Source of the DNA: Nocardioides agariphilus
GTDB taxonomy: Bacteria; Actinomycetota; Actinomycetes; Propionibacteriales; Nocardioidaceae
Assembly: GCF_015352445.1 (NCBI RefSeq)
Contig: NZ_JADKPO010000012.1
Coordinates: 1-64,000 of the forward strand
Direction: 5' to 3'
DNA: 64,000 nt
The notes under the pieces: generated by a model
The model's input: only the letters and a program-made list of their open reading frames with translations
Databases searched by the model: none
Told to the model about the DNA's origin: nothing
In this document: piece after piece, positions 18,294 to 26,790 of the stretch
How the letters are laid out: each line of letters begins with the position of its first letter
Position numbering within the stretch: the stretch's first letter is position 1
Made by a program: the position numbers and the translations under genes

Positions 18294-19040
18294 TCAGACG
18301 ACTGCATCAGGTAACAATTCGTCTGGTCGAACGGTGGTCGGCCCGTTGCCGCGTGCGGACCTCGCCCTGCGCATCGGGTCGGCGTAGCGCTCGGCGAGGA
18401 CCATCAGCCCTTCGAGCACCAGTGCCCCGATCGCGACGAGCAAGGCGCCTGCGACCACGACCGAAGTGCTCTGGTTGGCGAAACCGCGGGTGATGATGCG
18501 GCCCAGGCCGGGGCCGGCGACCAGGGCAGCGATGGTCGCGGTGGCCCAGACCTGCACGAGCGCCAGGCGCACGCCGGTCATGATCACGGGCATCGCGAGG
18601 GGGAGCTCGACCGAGGAGAACACCTTGCCCTCGCTCATCCCCATGCCGCGGGAAGCTTCGACGATGTCGCGGTCGACCTCGGTGATGCCGACGTGGGCGT
18701 TGGTGATCAGGGGCGGCAGGGCGAACAGCACCAGCGAGATCAGGGTCGCCAGGCCGGCGCGGCCGTAGGGCCCGAACGTCTCGGAGCCGACCGGTCCGAG
18801 GGAGAGCACCAGGAGCACCGCGAACACCGGCACCGCGCGGCCCACGTTGGAGACGTTGATGGCCAAGAACCCGTAGCGGTGCCGGTGGCCGGCCCACAGC
18901 GCCAGCGGGAGCCCGAGAAGCATGGCGGCGGCGAGCGCCGTGATCGTCAGCAGCAACTGCTGGATCGCGAACGTGCCGATGCCGGCCGGCCCGGACCAGT
19001 TGTCAGCGTCGAAGAGGTAGGCGAGTGCGTCACCGAGCAT
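18294..19040 (-). CDS. Osmoprotectant ABC transporter permease
   Basis: A 248-residue inner-membrane permease of the OpuCB/ProW (BPD_transp_1) family with about six hydrophobic segments. The EAA loop that contacts the ATPase is visible as EASRGMGMSEGKVFSSVELPLAMP. The start lies within the end of the other permease gene (11-bp overlap), so the two are coupled and likely form a heterodimeric channel. The C-terminal ~25 residues are polar and cytoplasmic. Confidence 0.92.
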   Translation of the reverse strand: MLGDALAYLFDADNWSGPAGIGTFAIQQLLLTITALAAAMLLGLPLALWAGHRHRYGFLAINVSNVGRAVPVFAVLLVLSLGPVGSETFGPYGRAGLATLISLVLFALPPLITNAHVGITEVDRDIVEASRGMGMSEGKVFSSVELPLAMPVIMTGVRLALVQVWATATIAALVAGPGLGRIITRGFANQSTSVVVAGALLVAIGALVLEGLMVLAERYADPMRRARSARGNGPTTVRPDELLPDAVV

Positions 19041-19725
19041 GGCGGGTCCAGGGGGTCAGGAGTCGTTGGGCGACGACGAGCACGAGGTCGAGTGCGACAG
19101 CCAGCAGGATGCACAGCACGCTCGCAGCGAAGATCTGCGCCTTGAACTGGTTGCCCACCGCTTGCAGCAGGAGGTTGCCGAGCCCGCCGTAGGACACGAT
19201 CGCGCCGATCGTGGCCAGAGCGACCGTGGAGACGGTGGCCACGCGCAGCCCCGCCATGATCACCGGCAGGGCGAGCGGCAGCTCCACTCGGGTGAGCAGC
19301 CGGGTGTTGGAGTAGCCCACACCGCGCGCCGACTCGACGACGTCTGCCGGGACGGCACGAAGACCTGCCAGCACGTTGCGCACGAGGATCGTCAGGGAGT
19401 AGAGCGCCAGGCCGATGATCACCGTCGTCGGGGAGAGGCCCGTGAACGGCAGGAGCAGGGAGAACAACGCCAGCGACGGGATCGTGTAGATGATCGTGGT
19501 GCTGCCCACCACGATCGACTCGATGGTCGGGTTGCGACGGGCGATCAACGCCAGCGGCACCGCGATCGCCAGCCCGACGAGCACCGACACCACGGTGATC
19601 CAGAGGTGCTCGATGGTCGCGTCGGTGAGCTCGGGCCGGTAGTCGGACCAGTACTGCCCGCAGATCCAGGAGTTGTCGACGTAGCACTGGGCCACCGAGG
19701 GAGCCGCGTCGGCCGAGAGCGTCAC
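19030..19725 (-). CDS. Osmoprotectant ABC transporter permease
   Basis: First gene of the transporter set, a 231-residue permease of the same family as its neighbour, starting at GTG 19725. The segment QYWSDYRPELTDATIEHLWITVV precedes the first helix; the EAA loop is ESARGVGYSNTRLLTRVELPLALP. About six membrane helices are seen. Upstream lies an inverted pair of REP-like hairpins before the next minus-strand gene, so a promoter should be in or near 19726-19846. Confidence 0.92.
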   Translation of the reverse strand: MTLSADAAPSVAQCYVDNSWICGQYWSDYRPELTDATIEHLWITVVSVLVGLAIAVPLALIARRNPTIESIVVGSTTIIYTIPSLALFSLLLPFTGLSPTTVIIGLALYSLTILVRNVLAGLRAVPADVVESARGVGYSNTRLLTRVELPLALPVIMAGLRVATVSTVALATIGAIVSYGGLGNLLLQAVGNQFKAQIFAASVLCILLAVALDLVLVVAQRLLTPWTRHAR

Positions 19726-19749
19726 CAGCCAGACGTTAGCCGAAACCGT

Positions 19750-19842
19750 TGGTTGAGGAGGTTGCGCGGCAACCGTCTCGAAACCTGCGGCCGATCAGAC
19801 TCACCGGGTTTCGAGACGGGCGCTAGCGCGCCCTCCTCAACC
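19750..19842. repeat. Inverted pair of REP-like hairpins
   Basis: Two elements of the family seen at 1-526 face each other here: 19750-19784 (TGGTTGAGGA ... GTCTCGAAACC) and 19806-19842 in reverse. Their inner stems are GGTTGC-GCG-GCAACC and GGGCGC-TAGC-GCGCCC, different from those of the array but fully paired. The pair separates the glycosyltransferase gene from the downstream transporter operon and may end transcription. Confidence 0.85.
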
Positions 19843-19846
19843 AGCG

Positions 19847-20959
19847 TCAGGAGAGCTCGTGGTCACGCAGCGTCAGGGCCGCCGGGTCGACGGTGGCCGT
19901 GTCGAGGACCTCGGGAGGTACGGCGAGCCGGTCGCCCGCACGAGGAGCAGCGCCGCCCAGGGAGGCGAGCCAGCGCACCACCGATGCGGCGTCTTCACGG
20001 CGGTCCTGTTCGACCAGCCAGCCGACGAGGCGATGGACGGGAAGCAGCCCGCTGTGCACGAGGGAGTGCTCGCCCCAGAGGTCACCGATTCCCTGTCGCA
20101 GCAGCAGCCACCACTCGTCGGACGCGTCGGGGATCTCGACGAAGTAGCGGTGCAGGTCCCCGGCCATCACGCGGTCGACGAAGTACGCCGAGGTGCCCGG
20201 GTCGTCGTACTCCTGCACGGCGTCCAGTGCCATCCGCTTGGTCAGTAGTCGGTCCGAGAGGTCGGCGAGAGACGCGCGCTGCTGGGTGATCGACGTGCCG
20301 TCGCGGCGGATCCGCCAGTGGTAGACCACCTCTGAGATCACGTCGAAGGTGCCGGCGAGGTAGGCGCGCGTGGTGGTCGGCTGGTCCTCGTACCTCACGC
20401 CCTCGGGCCACTCGAGGCCCTGCTGTCGCCAGAACGACAGTCTGTACAGCTTGTTCCAGGCGAACACGTCGCCGAGAACCTCCGGGTGCTCGCGGGCCTC
20501 GATGCGCGTACGACGCTCGCGGTGCAGCCGGCGCATCCACGGGGGCTCGTCGAGCCGGCCGTCCTCCCAGCGCACGATCGACCCCGTCACGAAGTCGGAG
20601 CCGGACGCGACGAGCGAGGAGGCCAGTGTGGACAGGGCTTCTGACGGAAGTACGTCGTCGGAGTCGAGGAACGCCAGGTAGTCGCCGGTCACCAGCTCGG
20701 TGCCGACGTTGCGCGCCGCACCCAGGCCGCCATTGGTCACGTGCAGCACCCGGACGCGGTCGTCGCGCGCAGCGTAGGCGTCGGCGATCTCGCCCGAGCG
20801 GTCCGGCGATCCGTCGTCGACCACGACCACCTCGAGGTCCACGCCCTGCTGGGCGAGCACGCTGTCGAGGGACTCGGCGAGGTAGTCCTCCACGCCGTAC
20901 GCCGGCACTACGACCGAGACCCTCGGCAGCTCGCGCGGTCGTCGGCGCAGGAACGTCAC
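19847..20959 (-). CDS. Glycosyltransferase family 2 protein
   Basis: A 370-residue GT-A enzyme. VSVVVPAYGVEDYLAESLDSVLAQ at the N-terminus, VVVVDDGSPDRS and the DxD-type metal site AFLDSDDVLP are all classic for GT2. The C-terminal ~120 residues are predicted helical and specific to this subgroup. No signal or membrane helix is seen, so it should act at the cytoplasmic face on a lipid-linked or nucleotide-sugar acceptor. It diverges from the sulfotransferase/glycosyltransferase pair at 21001-23030, with which it probably shares a surface-glycan role. The substrate is unknown. Confidence 0.88.
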   Translation of the reverse strand: MTFLRRRPRELPRVSVVVPAYGVEDYLAESLDSVLAQQGVDLEVVVVDDGSPDRSGEIADAYAARDDRVRVLHVTNGGLGAARNVGTELVTGDYLAFLDSDDVLPSEALSTLASSLVASGSDFVTGSIVRWEDGRLDEPPWMRRLHRERRTRIEAREHPEVLGDVFAWNKLYRLSFWRQQGLEWPEGVRYEDQPTTTRAYLAGTFDVISEVVYHWRIRRDGTSITQQRASLADLSDRLLTKRMALDAVQEYDDPGTSAYFVDRVMAGDLHRYFVEIPDASDEWWLLLRQGIGDLWGEHSLVHSGLLPVHRLVGWLVEQDRREDAASVVRWLASLGGAAPRAGDRLAVPPEVLDTATVDPAALTLRDHELS

Positions 20960-21000
20960 GAAGCGAGGCTATCGAGCGTCAACGGCTAGGCTTCCGTGCC

Positions 21001-22119
21001 GTGACGAGCCCCAGCACCGACACGCCCCAGGACACTCGGGGTGGCAGTGCGCCGGGCGATCTCGACCCGGCCGACTACCCCCGCAAGGTGCTGTTCGTCG
21101 CCGGTGCCGGACGCAGCGGCACCAGCACCCTGGCCGGGCTGATGCAGCTGCTGGGGCTGCACGTCCCCCAGCCCGAGGTGGCCGCCGACGAGACCAACCC
21201 CAAGGGGTTCGGCGAGCCGGCCTGGGTCGTTGAGCACCACGACCGGTTGCTCAAGGAGGCCGGGGTCCAGGTCAGCGACGCCCGTCCCGAGGCGTGGTTC
21301 GAGGCCGGTCGCATCGCGACGCGCGAGCCCGAGCGGATCCTCACGGCGGAGTGGCTTGCCGGACACTTCTGCGAGGGCAACGAGCTGGTCGTCAAGGACC
21401 CGCGCCTGTCCTGGTTCCTCGGACTCTGGCGGGTCGCGGCCATTCGTGACGGCGCCGTCCCGGTGTTCGCCACGATGCTGCGTCCACCTGCCGAGGTCGT
21501 CGGCAGCAAGCAGAAGTACTACGCCAACCGGCTGGGCTCAGCACACCTCGCGGCCAGCTGGCTCAACATGCTCCTGCACACCGAGCGCGCCACCCGCGGG
21601 TCCGTGGCCGACGGTGGTCGCGTCTTCGTGCGCTACGGCGACCTGCTCGACGACTGGGTCAAGACCGTGTCCCACGTCGGTGAGCACCTCCAGCTGCAGA
21701 ACGTCCTGCACGCCAAGAGTGAGCAGATCCGCGACGGCCACCGCTTCGTCGACCCCGGACTCCGCCGCGTGACGCAGAGCCTGGCCGACCTCCAGCTGCC
21801 GCCCAAGCTGCACGACCTGACCGAGCAGACCTGGGCCGAGCTCAACAAGCTCGCCGACCCCGGTGGCGACACCGGCGAGGTGCACGCGACCCTCGACCAG
21901 CTGCGGGAGGCCTACGTCGACCTCTACGCCGAGGCGGAGGCGATCTCGCGGTCCTCGGTGGTCGCGGCGGAGCAACGGCTCAAGAGAGGCCGAGTCGCCG
22001 ACGCTCCTGCTGGTGTCGGGCAACGGGGCATCGCCGACCGCATCCCGCACGGCTTGCGCGCCGCGATCCCGCCCGGCGTACGCCGGGGCATGCGCAAGGT
22101 GCTCGGACGCACGCGGTGA
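21001..22119 (+). CDS. Sulfotransferase family protein
   Basis: A 372-residue protein with a phosphosulfate-type P-loop GAGRSGTSTLAGL near residue 37 and a conserved VVKDPRLSWFLGLW segment. This arrangement is common in actinobacterial sulfotransferase-like proteins next to glycosyltransferases. The frame opens upstream, but that part is a shadow of the divergent glycosyltransferase gene; GTG 21001 is the sensible start. The C-terminal ~120 residues contain a long helical stretch (DQLREAYVDLYAEAEAIS) and a basic end. Its stop overlaps the next gene's GTG. The P-loop alone does not prove PAPS use. Confidence 0.75.
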   Translation: MTSPSTDTPQDTRGGSAPGDLDPADYPRKVLFVAGAGRSGTSTLAGLMQLLGLHVPQPEVAADETNPKGFGEPAWVVEHHDRLLKEAGVQVSDARPEAWFEAGRIATREPERILTAEWLAGHFCEGNELVVKDPRLSWFLGLWRVAAIRDGAVPVFATMLRPPAEVVGSKQKYYANRLGSAHLAASWLNMLLHTERATRGSVADGGRVFVRYGDLLDDWVKTVSHVGEHLQLQNVLHAKSEQIRDGHRFVDPGLRRVTQSLADLQLPPKLHDLTEQTWAELNKLADPGGDTGEVHATLDQLREAYVDLYAEAEAISRSSVVAAEQRLKRGRVADAPAGVGQRGIADRIPHGLRAAIPPGVRRGMRKVLGRTR

Positions 22120-23030
22120 GCTTCCCCGCCTCCGGCGACGGACTGCGCAACCTCGAGGGCCACGGCGACTTCGACATCGTCTGGCCGTGGGCCCGCCCCG
22201 GGCGGCTCCGTCCCGGCACGACGGCCGTGCTCCGGGTCAAGAACGAGGCGCCCTCCCTGCCCTGGGTGCTGCCGCCGTTGCTGCGGGCCTGTGACGAGGT
22301 GCTGCTGGTCGACAACGGCTCGACCGACAGCACCCCGGAGGTCGCGGCCTCGACCGTCGCCGCGACAGGGCTGGCCCACAAGTTCCGCCAGACGACGTAC
22401 CCCTTCGATGTCGCGCGCGCCGGGGCCGAGCACCTTGCCCAGCACGAGCTCTCGGTGCACTCGCTGGCCTACTTCTACAACTGGTGCTTCGCGCAGGTCC
22501 GCACCCGCTACTCCTACAAGTGGGACGGCGACATGGTGCTGACCACCGAGGGCGAGGTGTCGATCGCCGACTTCGGCTGGCAGGTCGGCGACGTGCCCTC
22601 GATCCTGCGGGTGCCGCGGCACGGCCTCTACCTCGCCGACGACCGTCACGGCTATCTCGACCTCGGGCTGCGCAACGCCGAGGAGTGGGGCTACCCGATC
22701 GGTCCGGAGTTCGTGTTCACCAAGGCCTTCGAATGGGAGATCCGTACGACGCCGGTCGGCGTCCGCTCGATCGGCCTGCCCCATGGGCTGTGCGTGGAGC
22801 TGAAGTACCTCGACGGCGACGAGTTCGCCCACTGGACCGACCCGGAGTCGTTCGCGACGTCCTACCGCAACAAGCGCAAGCGCCGCGAGTGGGAGGTGTT
22901 CAACTCCCTCAAGCAGGGAGTCGTCCCGACCGGCGTCCATGACATCGTCGCGCCGGATGGTAGGCACATCGTCGACTACGTGACCAAGCAGTGGCTGCCG
23001 CGGGTGCCGCGGCCCCTCGCGGTCGGCTGA
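22116..23030 (+). CDS. Glycosyltransferase family 2-like protein
   Basis: A 304-residue protein with a short GT-A fold: TAVLRVKNEAPSLPWVLPPLL, then EVLLVDNGSTDST for nucleotide binding and WDGDM as the DxD metal site. The VKNE start of the domain is typical of the Glyco_tranf_2_4-like group. It begins at GTG 22116, overlapping the sulfotransferase stop by four bases, so the pair should be translated together and may add and then sulfate, or otherwise modify, one sugar unit. No membrane segments are seen. Confidence 0.82.
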   Translation: MSFPASGDGLRNLEGHGDFDIVWPWARPGRLRPGTTAVLRVKNEAPSLPWVLPPLLRACDEVLLVDNGSTDSTPEVAASTVAATGLAHKFRQTTYPFDVARAGAEHLAQHELSVHSLAYFYNWCFAQVRTRYSYKWDGDMVLTTEGEVSIADFGWQVGDVPSILRVPRHGLYLADDRHGYLDLGLRNAEEWGYPIGPEFVFTKAFEWEIRTTPVGVRSIGLPHGLCVELKYLDGDEFAHWTDPESFATSYRNKRKRREWEVFNSLKQGVVPTGVHDIVAPDGRHIVDYVTKQWLPRVPRPLAVG

Positions 23031-23049
23031 GTCCCCACTCCTCATCGTG

Positions 23050-23073
23050 CGGGCGTGGCCTTCGTCACGCCCG
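23050..23073 (+). terminator. Hairpin after the glycosyltransferase gene
   Basis: CGGGCGTG at 23050-23057 pairs with CACGCCCG at 23066-23073 around an 8-nt loop, 20 bp after the stop. There is no T-run, as is usual for terminators in very GC-rich actinobacteria. Confidence 0.5.
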
Positions 23074-23214
23074 GTTCCGGTATGCGCGCGGAAGGCCTCG
23101 CCGTACCCTCGGTGTTGCAAGCAACCAAGAGCGATCGTCTGGTACCTGACCGGCCTCCCCACAACCGAGGGGAGCGTGGGCGGCGGGACCGAAACGAGAG
23201 GTTCGAGGAAACCC

Positions 23215-24135
23215 ATGACCCCCATGCGTGTGGGTGTGATCGGTGCCGGCCGTGTCGGCGCCGTCCTGGCCGCCGGTCTTCGCCGCGCGGGCCACGAGAT
23301 CGTCGCCGTCGCAGGTGAGTCCGACGCCTCGCGTCGGCGCGCCGCCGACCTGCTGCCCGGCGTACCCGTGCTCAAGCCCACTGCCGTCGCGCGTGCGGCC
23401 GACGCCGTGCTGCTGACCGTTCCCGACGACATGCTCGACAACGTCGCGACGATGCTGAGCGCCGCCGGAGCGATCCGCAAGGGCCAGGTGGTCATCCACA
23501 CCAGCGGCCGTCACGGCCTCGCGGTGCTGACACCTGCCATCGCCGTCGGGGCGCGAGCGATCGCGATGCACCCAGCGATGACCTTCACCGGCACCGAGCT
23601 CGACCTGCCCCGCCTGCGCGGTTGTGTCTTCGGCGTGACCACAGGCCCGGCCGAGCGCGAGCTGGCCGAGAGTCTCGTCGGCGACCTGGGCGGCCTGCCG
23701 ATGTTCGTGCCCGAGAGCAGGCGCACGCTCTACCACGCGGGTCTGGCCCACGGCGCCAACCACCTGGTCACGCTCGTCTCACAGGCGATGGAGCTGCTCG
23801 GCGCGGCCGGCGCCGACGACCCTGCGGCGACGTTGCGGCCGCTCCTCAACGCGGCCCTCGACAACGCGCTGGCCCACGGCGACGCGGCCTTGACCGGTCC
23901 GATCGTGCGAGGAGATGCCGGCACGGTGCGCGGCCACCTGGGCGAGATCGCGGCCAACGCCCCTCACACGCTGCCGTCCTACGTGGCGATGGCACGCGCC
24001 ACCCTCGACCGGGTCGTCACCGACGGGCGGGTGCTGCCGATCCGGGCCAACCGGATTCGCCAGGTGCTCGACGAGGCGCTCGCGGCTGTTGACGTCATGG
24101 TCGAGCCCGGCCAGTCGATCGACGACCGGATCTGA
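23215..24135 (+). CDS. Rossmann-fold DUF2520 protein
   Basis: A 306-residue protein with an NAD(P)-binding start VGVIGAGRVGAVLAAGLRRAG and a C-terminal DUF2520 domain that includes the HPAMTFTGTE and HANH-type helical segments of the 6-phosphogluconate dehydrogenase-like fold. ATG 23215 has a GAGGAA ribosome site; ATG 23224 is possible. It sits 8 bp before panC, as Rv3603c does before Rv3602c in mycobacteria. The conserved link to pantothenate synthesis suggests a ketopantoate-type reductase or regulator, but the activity is not established by sequence. Confidence 0.85.
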   Translation: MTPMRVGVIGAGRVGAVLAAGLRRAGHEIVAVAGESDASRRRAADLLPGVPVLKPTAVARAADAVLLTVPDDMLDNVATMLSAAGAIRKGQVVIHTSGRHGLAVLTPAIAVGARAIAMHPAMTFTGTELDLPRLRGCVFGVTTGPAERELAESLVGDLGGLPMFVPESRRTLYHAGLAHGANHLVTLVSQAMELLGAAGADDPAATLRPLLNAALDNALAHGDAALTGPIVRGDAGTVRGHLGEIAANAPHTLPSYVAMARATLDRVVTDGRVLPIRANRIRQVLDEALAAVDVMVEPGQSIDDRI

Positions 24136-24143
24136 GCCCCCCT

Positions 24144-25040
24144 GTGCCCCTGGTGCTCGCGAGCACCCGCGCCGACCTGTCCGCGCTGCTCGCTCCTCGC
24201 CGCGCCCGCGACGAGCGGGTCGGCCTGGTCTGCACGATGGGAGCGATGCACGAGGGCCACGCGAGCCTGATGCGCCGTACTCGGGCCGAGATCGGCGCGG
24301 ATGCCCCACTCGTGGTGTCGCTGTTCGTGAACCCGCTCCAGTTCGGTCCGGCTGAGGACCTCGATCGCTACCCGCGGACGTTCGAGACCGACCGCGAGCT
24401 CTGCGCGAGCGAAGGCGTCGACGTGTTGTTCGCACCCTCGGTCGAGGAGGTCTACCCCGGTGGCACTCCTCAGGTCACCGTCGATCCCGGGCCGCTCGGC
24501 TCGGTGCTGGAGGGCAAGACCCGCCCCGGGCACTACGCCGGCGTGCTCACCGTCGTCGCCAAGCTGTTCGGCCTCGTGCGCCCTGACGTGACGGTGTTCG
24601 GCGAGAAGGACTACCAGCAGCTCACGCTCGTGCGCCGGATGAGCGAGGACCTGTGCCTCGGCGTCGAGGTGCTCGGTGGCGAGACCGTGCGCGAGCCGGA
24701 CGGACTGGCCCTCTCGAGTCGCAACCGCTACCTCGACGAGGAGCAGCGCGTCACGGCGACGGCCTTGAGCCGCGCCCTGCGCGCGGCCCAGGCAGCGTCG
24801 TCCGACGGGTACGCCGCAGCCCTCGCCGCCGCTCACGAGGAGCTCGGTCGCTCACCCGGTGTCGACCTCGACTACCTCGTGATCCGCGCCCCCGACCTGT
24901 CCGAGCTCGCGCCCGACGAGTCCGCCGTACCTCCCCGCACCCACGCCGGCACCCACGCCCGCGCCCTCGTCGCCGCCAAGGTCGGCACCACCCGCCTCAT
25001 CGACAACCTGCCTCTCGTCCTCGGCGCCCAGGCGGGGTAG
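24144..25040 (+). CDS. panC: Pantothenate synthetase
   Basis: PanC (298 residues) condenses pantoate and beta-alanine with ATP through a pantoyl-adenylate. The HIGH-like motif is MGAMHEGH at 32-39, GEKDYQQL at 153-160 is the conserved substrate loop, and SSRNRYL marks the KMSKS-equivalent region. The start is GTG 24144. The TAG stop lies inside the first arm of an inverted repeat. panD, which follows panC in many actinobacteria, is absent here. Confidence 0.96.
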   Translation: MPLVLASTRADLSALLAPRRARDERVGLVCTMGAMHEGHASLMRRTRAEIGADAPLVVSLFVNPLQFGPAEDLDRYPRTFETDRELCASEGVDVLFAPSVEEVYPGGTPQVTVDPGPLGSVLEGKTRPGHYAGVLTVVAKLFGLVRPDVTVFGEKDYQQLTLVRRMSEDLCLGVEVLGGETVREPDGLALSSRNRYLDEEQRVTATALSRALRAAQAASSDGYAAALAAAHEELGRSPGVDLDYLVIRAPDLSELAPDESAVPPRTHAGTHARALVAAKVGTTRLIDNLPLVLGAQAG

Positions 25041-25099
25041 TCCCGTGCAGTTGACGGGTCAAAAGGCCGTTTGTACCCGTCAACCGCACGGGACTACCC
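25035..25099. repeat. 25-bp inverted repeat at the panC stop codon
   Basis: Arms 25035-25059 and 25075-25099 pair over 25 bp with one G-T wobble, around a 15-nt loop. The first arm contains the panC TAG at 25038-25040. The core TAGTCCCGTGC followed by AGTTGACGGGT recurs, identical over 22 nt, at the mutY end (32952-32973). It probably acts as the panC terminator and belongs to a dispersed element family. Confidence 0.85.
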
Positions 25100-25140
25100 G
25101 CCCGCGGGCGGTCCACCACACCGGGCACTAGCCTCTCGTC

Positions 25141-26790
25141 ATGCTTCCCGGCCGGCTGCTGGCTCCCGCACCTGGGTGGACGACGACGTGCGATGTCGTG
25201 GTCGTGGGCTCGGGCATCGCCGGGCTGACGGCGGCGCTGCGGCTCAAGGACCGGGTGGGCAGGGTCTTGGTGGTCACCAAGGACGTGCTCAACGCCGGGT
25301 CGACGCAGTGGGCCCAGGGTGGCATCGCGGCCGCACTCGGACCTGGCGACACCCCCGAGCAGCACGAGCGCGACACCCTGGTCGCGGGGGCCGGCGCGTG
25401 CGACGAGGAGGCCGTACGCGTGCTGGTCACCGATGGTCCGGCCGCCGTACGTGAGCTGATCGGCCTCGGCACCAACTTCGACCACGACTCCGCCGGTGAC
25501 CTGAGCCTGACCCGCGAGGGCGGCCATCGCCGCGACCGCATCGCCCACGCGGGCGGCGACGCCACGGGAGCCGAGATCCAGCGGGCCTTGATCGCGGCCG
25601 TCCAGGCGGCGCCCGAGATCGAGGTCATCGAGCATGCCCTGGCGGTCGACCTCCTCCTCGATGCCAAGGGTGCGGTCGCCGGCTTGACCCTCCATGTGAT
25701 GGGCGAGGGCCAGCGCGACGGCGTCGGCGGGGTCCAGGCCCGCGCTGTGGTGCTCGCCAGCGGCGGCCTCGGACAGGTGTTCTCGCAGACCACCAACCCA
25801 GCCGTGGCCACGGGCGACGGCACGGCACTCGCACTCCGCGCTGGTGCCGTCGTACGCGACCTGGAGTTCGTGCAGTTCCACCCGACCGTGATGTACCTCG
25901 GGCCCGACTCGCGCGGCCAGCAGCCGCTGATCTCCGAGGCGGTGCGCGGCGAGGGCGGCTTCCTGGTCGACTTCGAGGGCAACCGCTTCATGCAGGGCGT
26001 CCACGAGCTGGCCGACCTCGCCCCTCGTGACGTGGTCGCCAAGGCGATCACGCGGCGGATGCACGAGACCGGCCATCCGCACATGTGGCTCGACGCGCGC
26101 CACCTGGGTCTGGACTTCTGGGAGAAGCGGTTCCCCAACATCCTGGCCACCTGCCGCCACTACGGCGTCGACCCCGTCACCGACCTGATCCCGGTCGCGC
26201 CGGCCTGCCACTACGCCTCGGGCGGCGTGGCCACGGACCTCTGGGGACGTACGTCGGTGCCTGGGCTCTACGCGACCGGCGAGGTCGCCTGCTCGGGCGT
26301 ACACGGCGCCAACCGGCTGGCGTCCAACTCGCTGCTCGAGGGTCTGGTGTTCTCCCGGCGCATCTCCGACGTTCTGCCCGATGAGCTGCCGGTGCAACGG
26401 ATCCCGGCCCCCGACCGCCGTACGCCGGGGCTGGTCAGCGGCGACCTGCGCGACTCGCTCGAGGCCCTGATGACCGAGCGCGTGGGCGTGCTGCGCTCCG
26501 CCGCCGGGCTGGCCGAGGCCGGCGAGCGCCTCGAGGAGCTGGCCGCGCACACCACCGACCAGGCCGACCAGGCCGCCTGGGAGCTGACCAACCTCCTGAC
26601 GATCAGCATCGCGATGTGCCAGGCCGCCGCGCTGCGCGAGGAGACCCGGGGCTCGCACTGGCGCGACGACTTCCCCGAGCGCGACGACGAGCACTTCGCC
26701 GGCCACCTCGACTCGGTCCTGGTGCGGGGCCGGGTGGAGGTCGGGTTCCAGCCGGCACCGCAGACAGACCCCTCCCTGGCGGCGACATGA
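25141..26790 (+). CDS. nadB: L-aspartate oxidase
   Basis: FAD enzyme of 549 residues that oxidises L-aspartate to iminoaspartate, the first step of de novo NAD synthesis. The dinucleotide-binding motif GSGIAGL is at 23-29; the flavin/substrate segments AQGGIAAALGPGDTPEQH and HPTVMYLG and the GEVACSGVHGANRLASNSLLEGL signature are those of the succinate dehydrogenase/aspartate oxidase group. The C-terminal helical domain is complete. It overlaps nadC by four bases. nadA was not seen in the window. Confidence 0.95.
   Translation: MLPGRLLAPAPGWTTTCDVVVVGSGIAGLTAALRLKDRVGRVLVVTKDVLNAGSTQWAQGGIAAALGPGDTPEQHERDTLVAGAGACDEEAVRVLVTDGPAAVRELIGLGTNFDHDSAGDLSLTREGGHRRDRIAHAGGDATGAEIQRALIAAVQAAPEIEVIEHALAVDLLLDAKGAVAGLTLHVMGEGQRDGVGGVQARAVVLASGGLGQVFSQTTNPAVATGDGTALALRAGAVVRDLEFVQFHPTVMYLGPDSRGQQPLISEAVRGEGGFLVDFEGNRFMQGVHELADLAPRDVVAKAITRRMHETGHPHMWLDARHLGLDFWEKRFPNILATCRHYGVDPVTDLIPVAPACHYASGGVATDLWGRTSVPGLYATGEVACSGVHGANRLASNSLLEGLVFSRRISDVLPDELPVQRIPAPDRRTPGLVSGDLRDSLEALMTERVGVLRSAAGLAEAGERLEELAAHTTDQADQAAWELTNLLTISIAMCQAAALREETRGSHWRDDFPERDDEHFAGHLDSVLVRGRVEVGFQPAPQTDPSLAAT

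Noticed and set aside
16167-19725. Two separate transporters
   Set aside because: All four genes belong to the same OpuA/OpuC family set on one strand; the 169-bp internal gap more likely holds an extra promoter.
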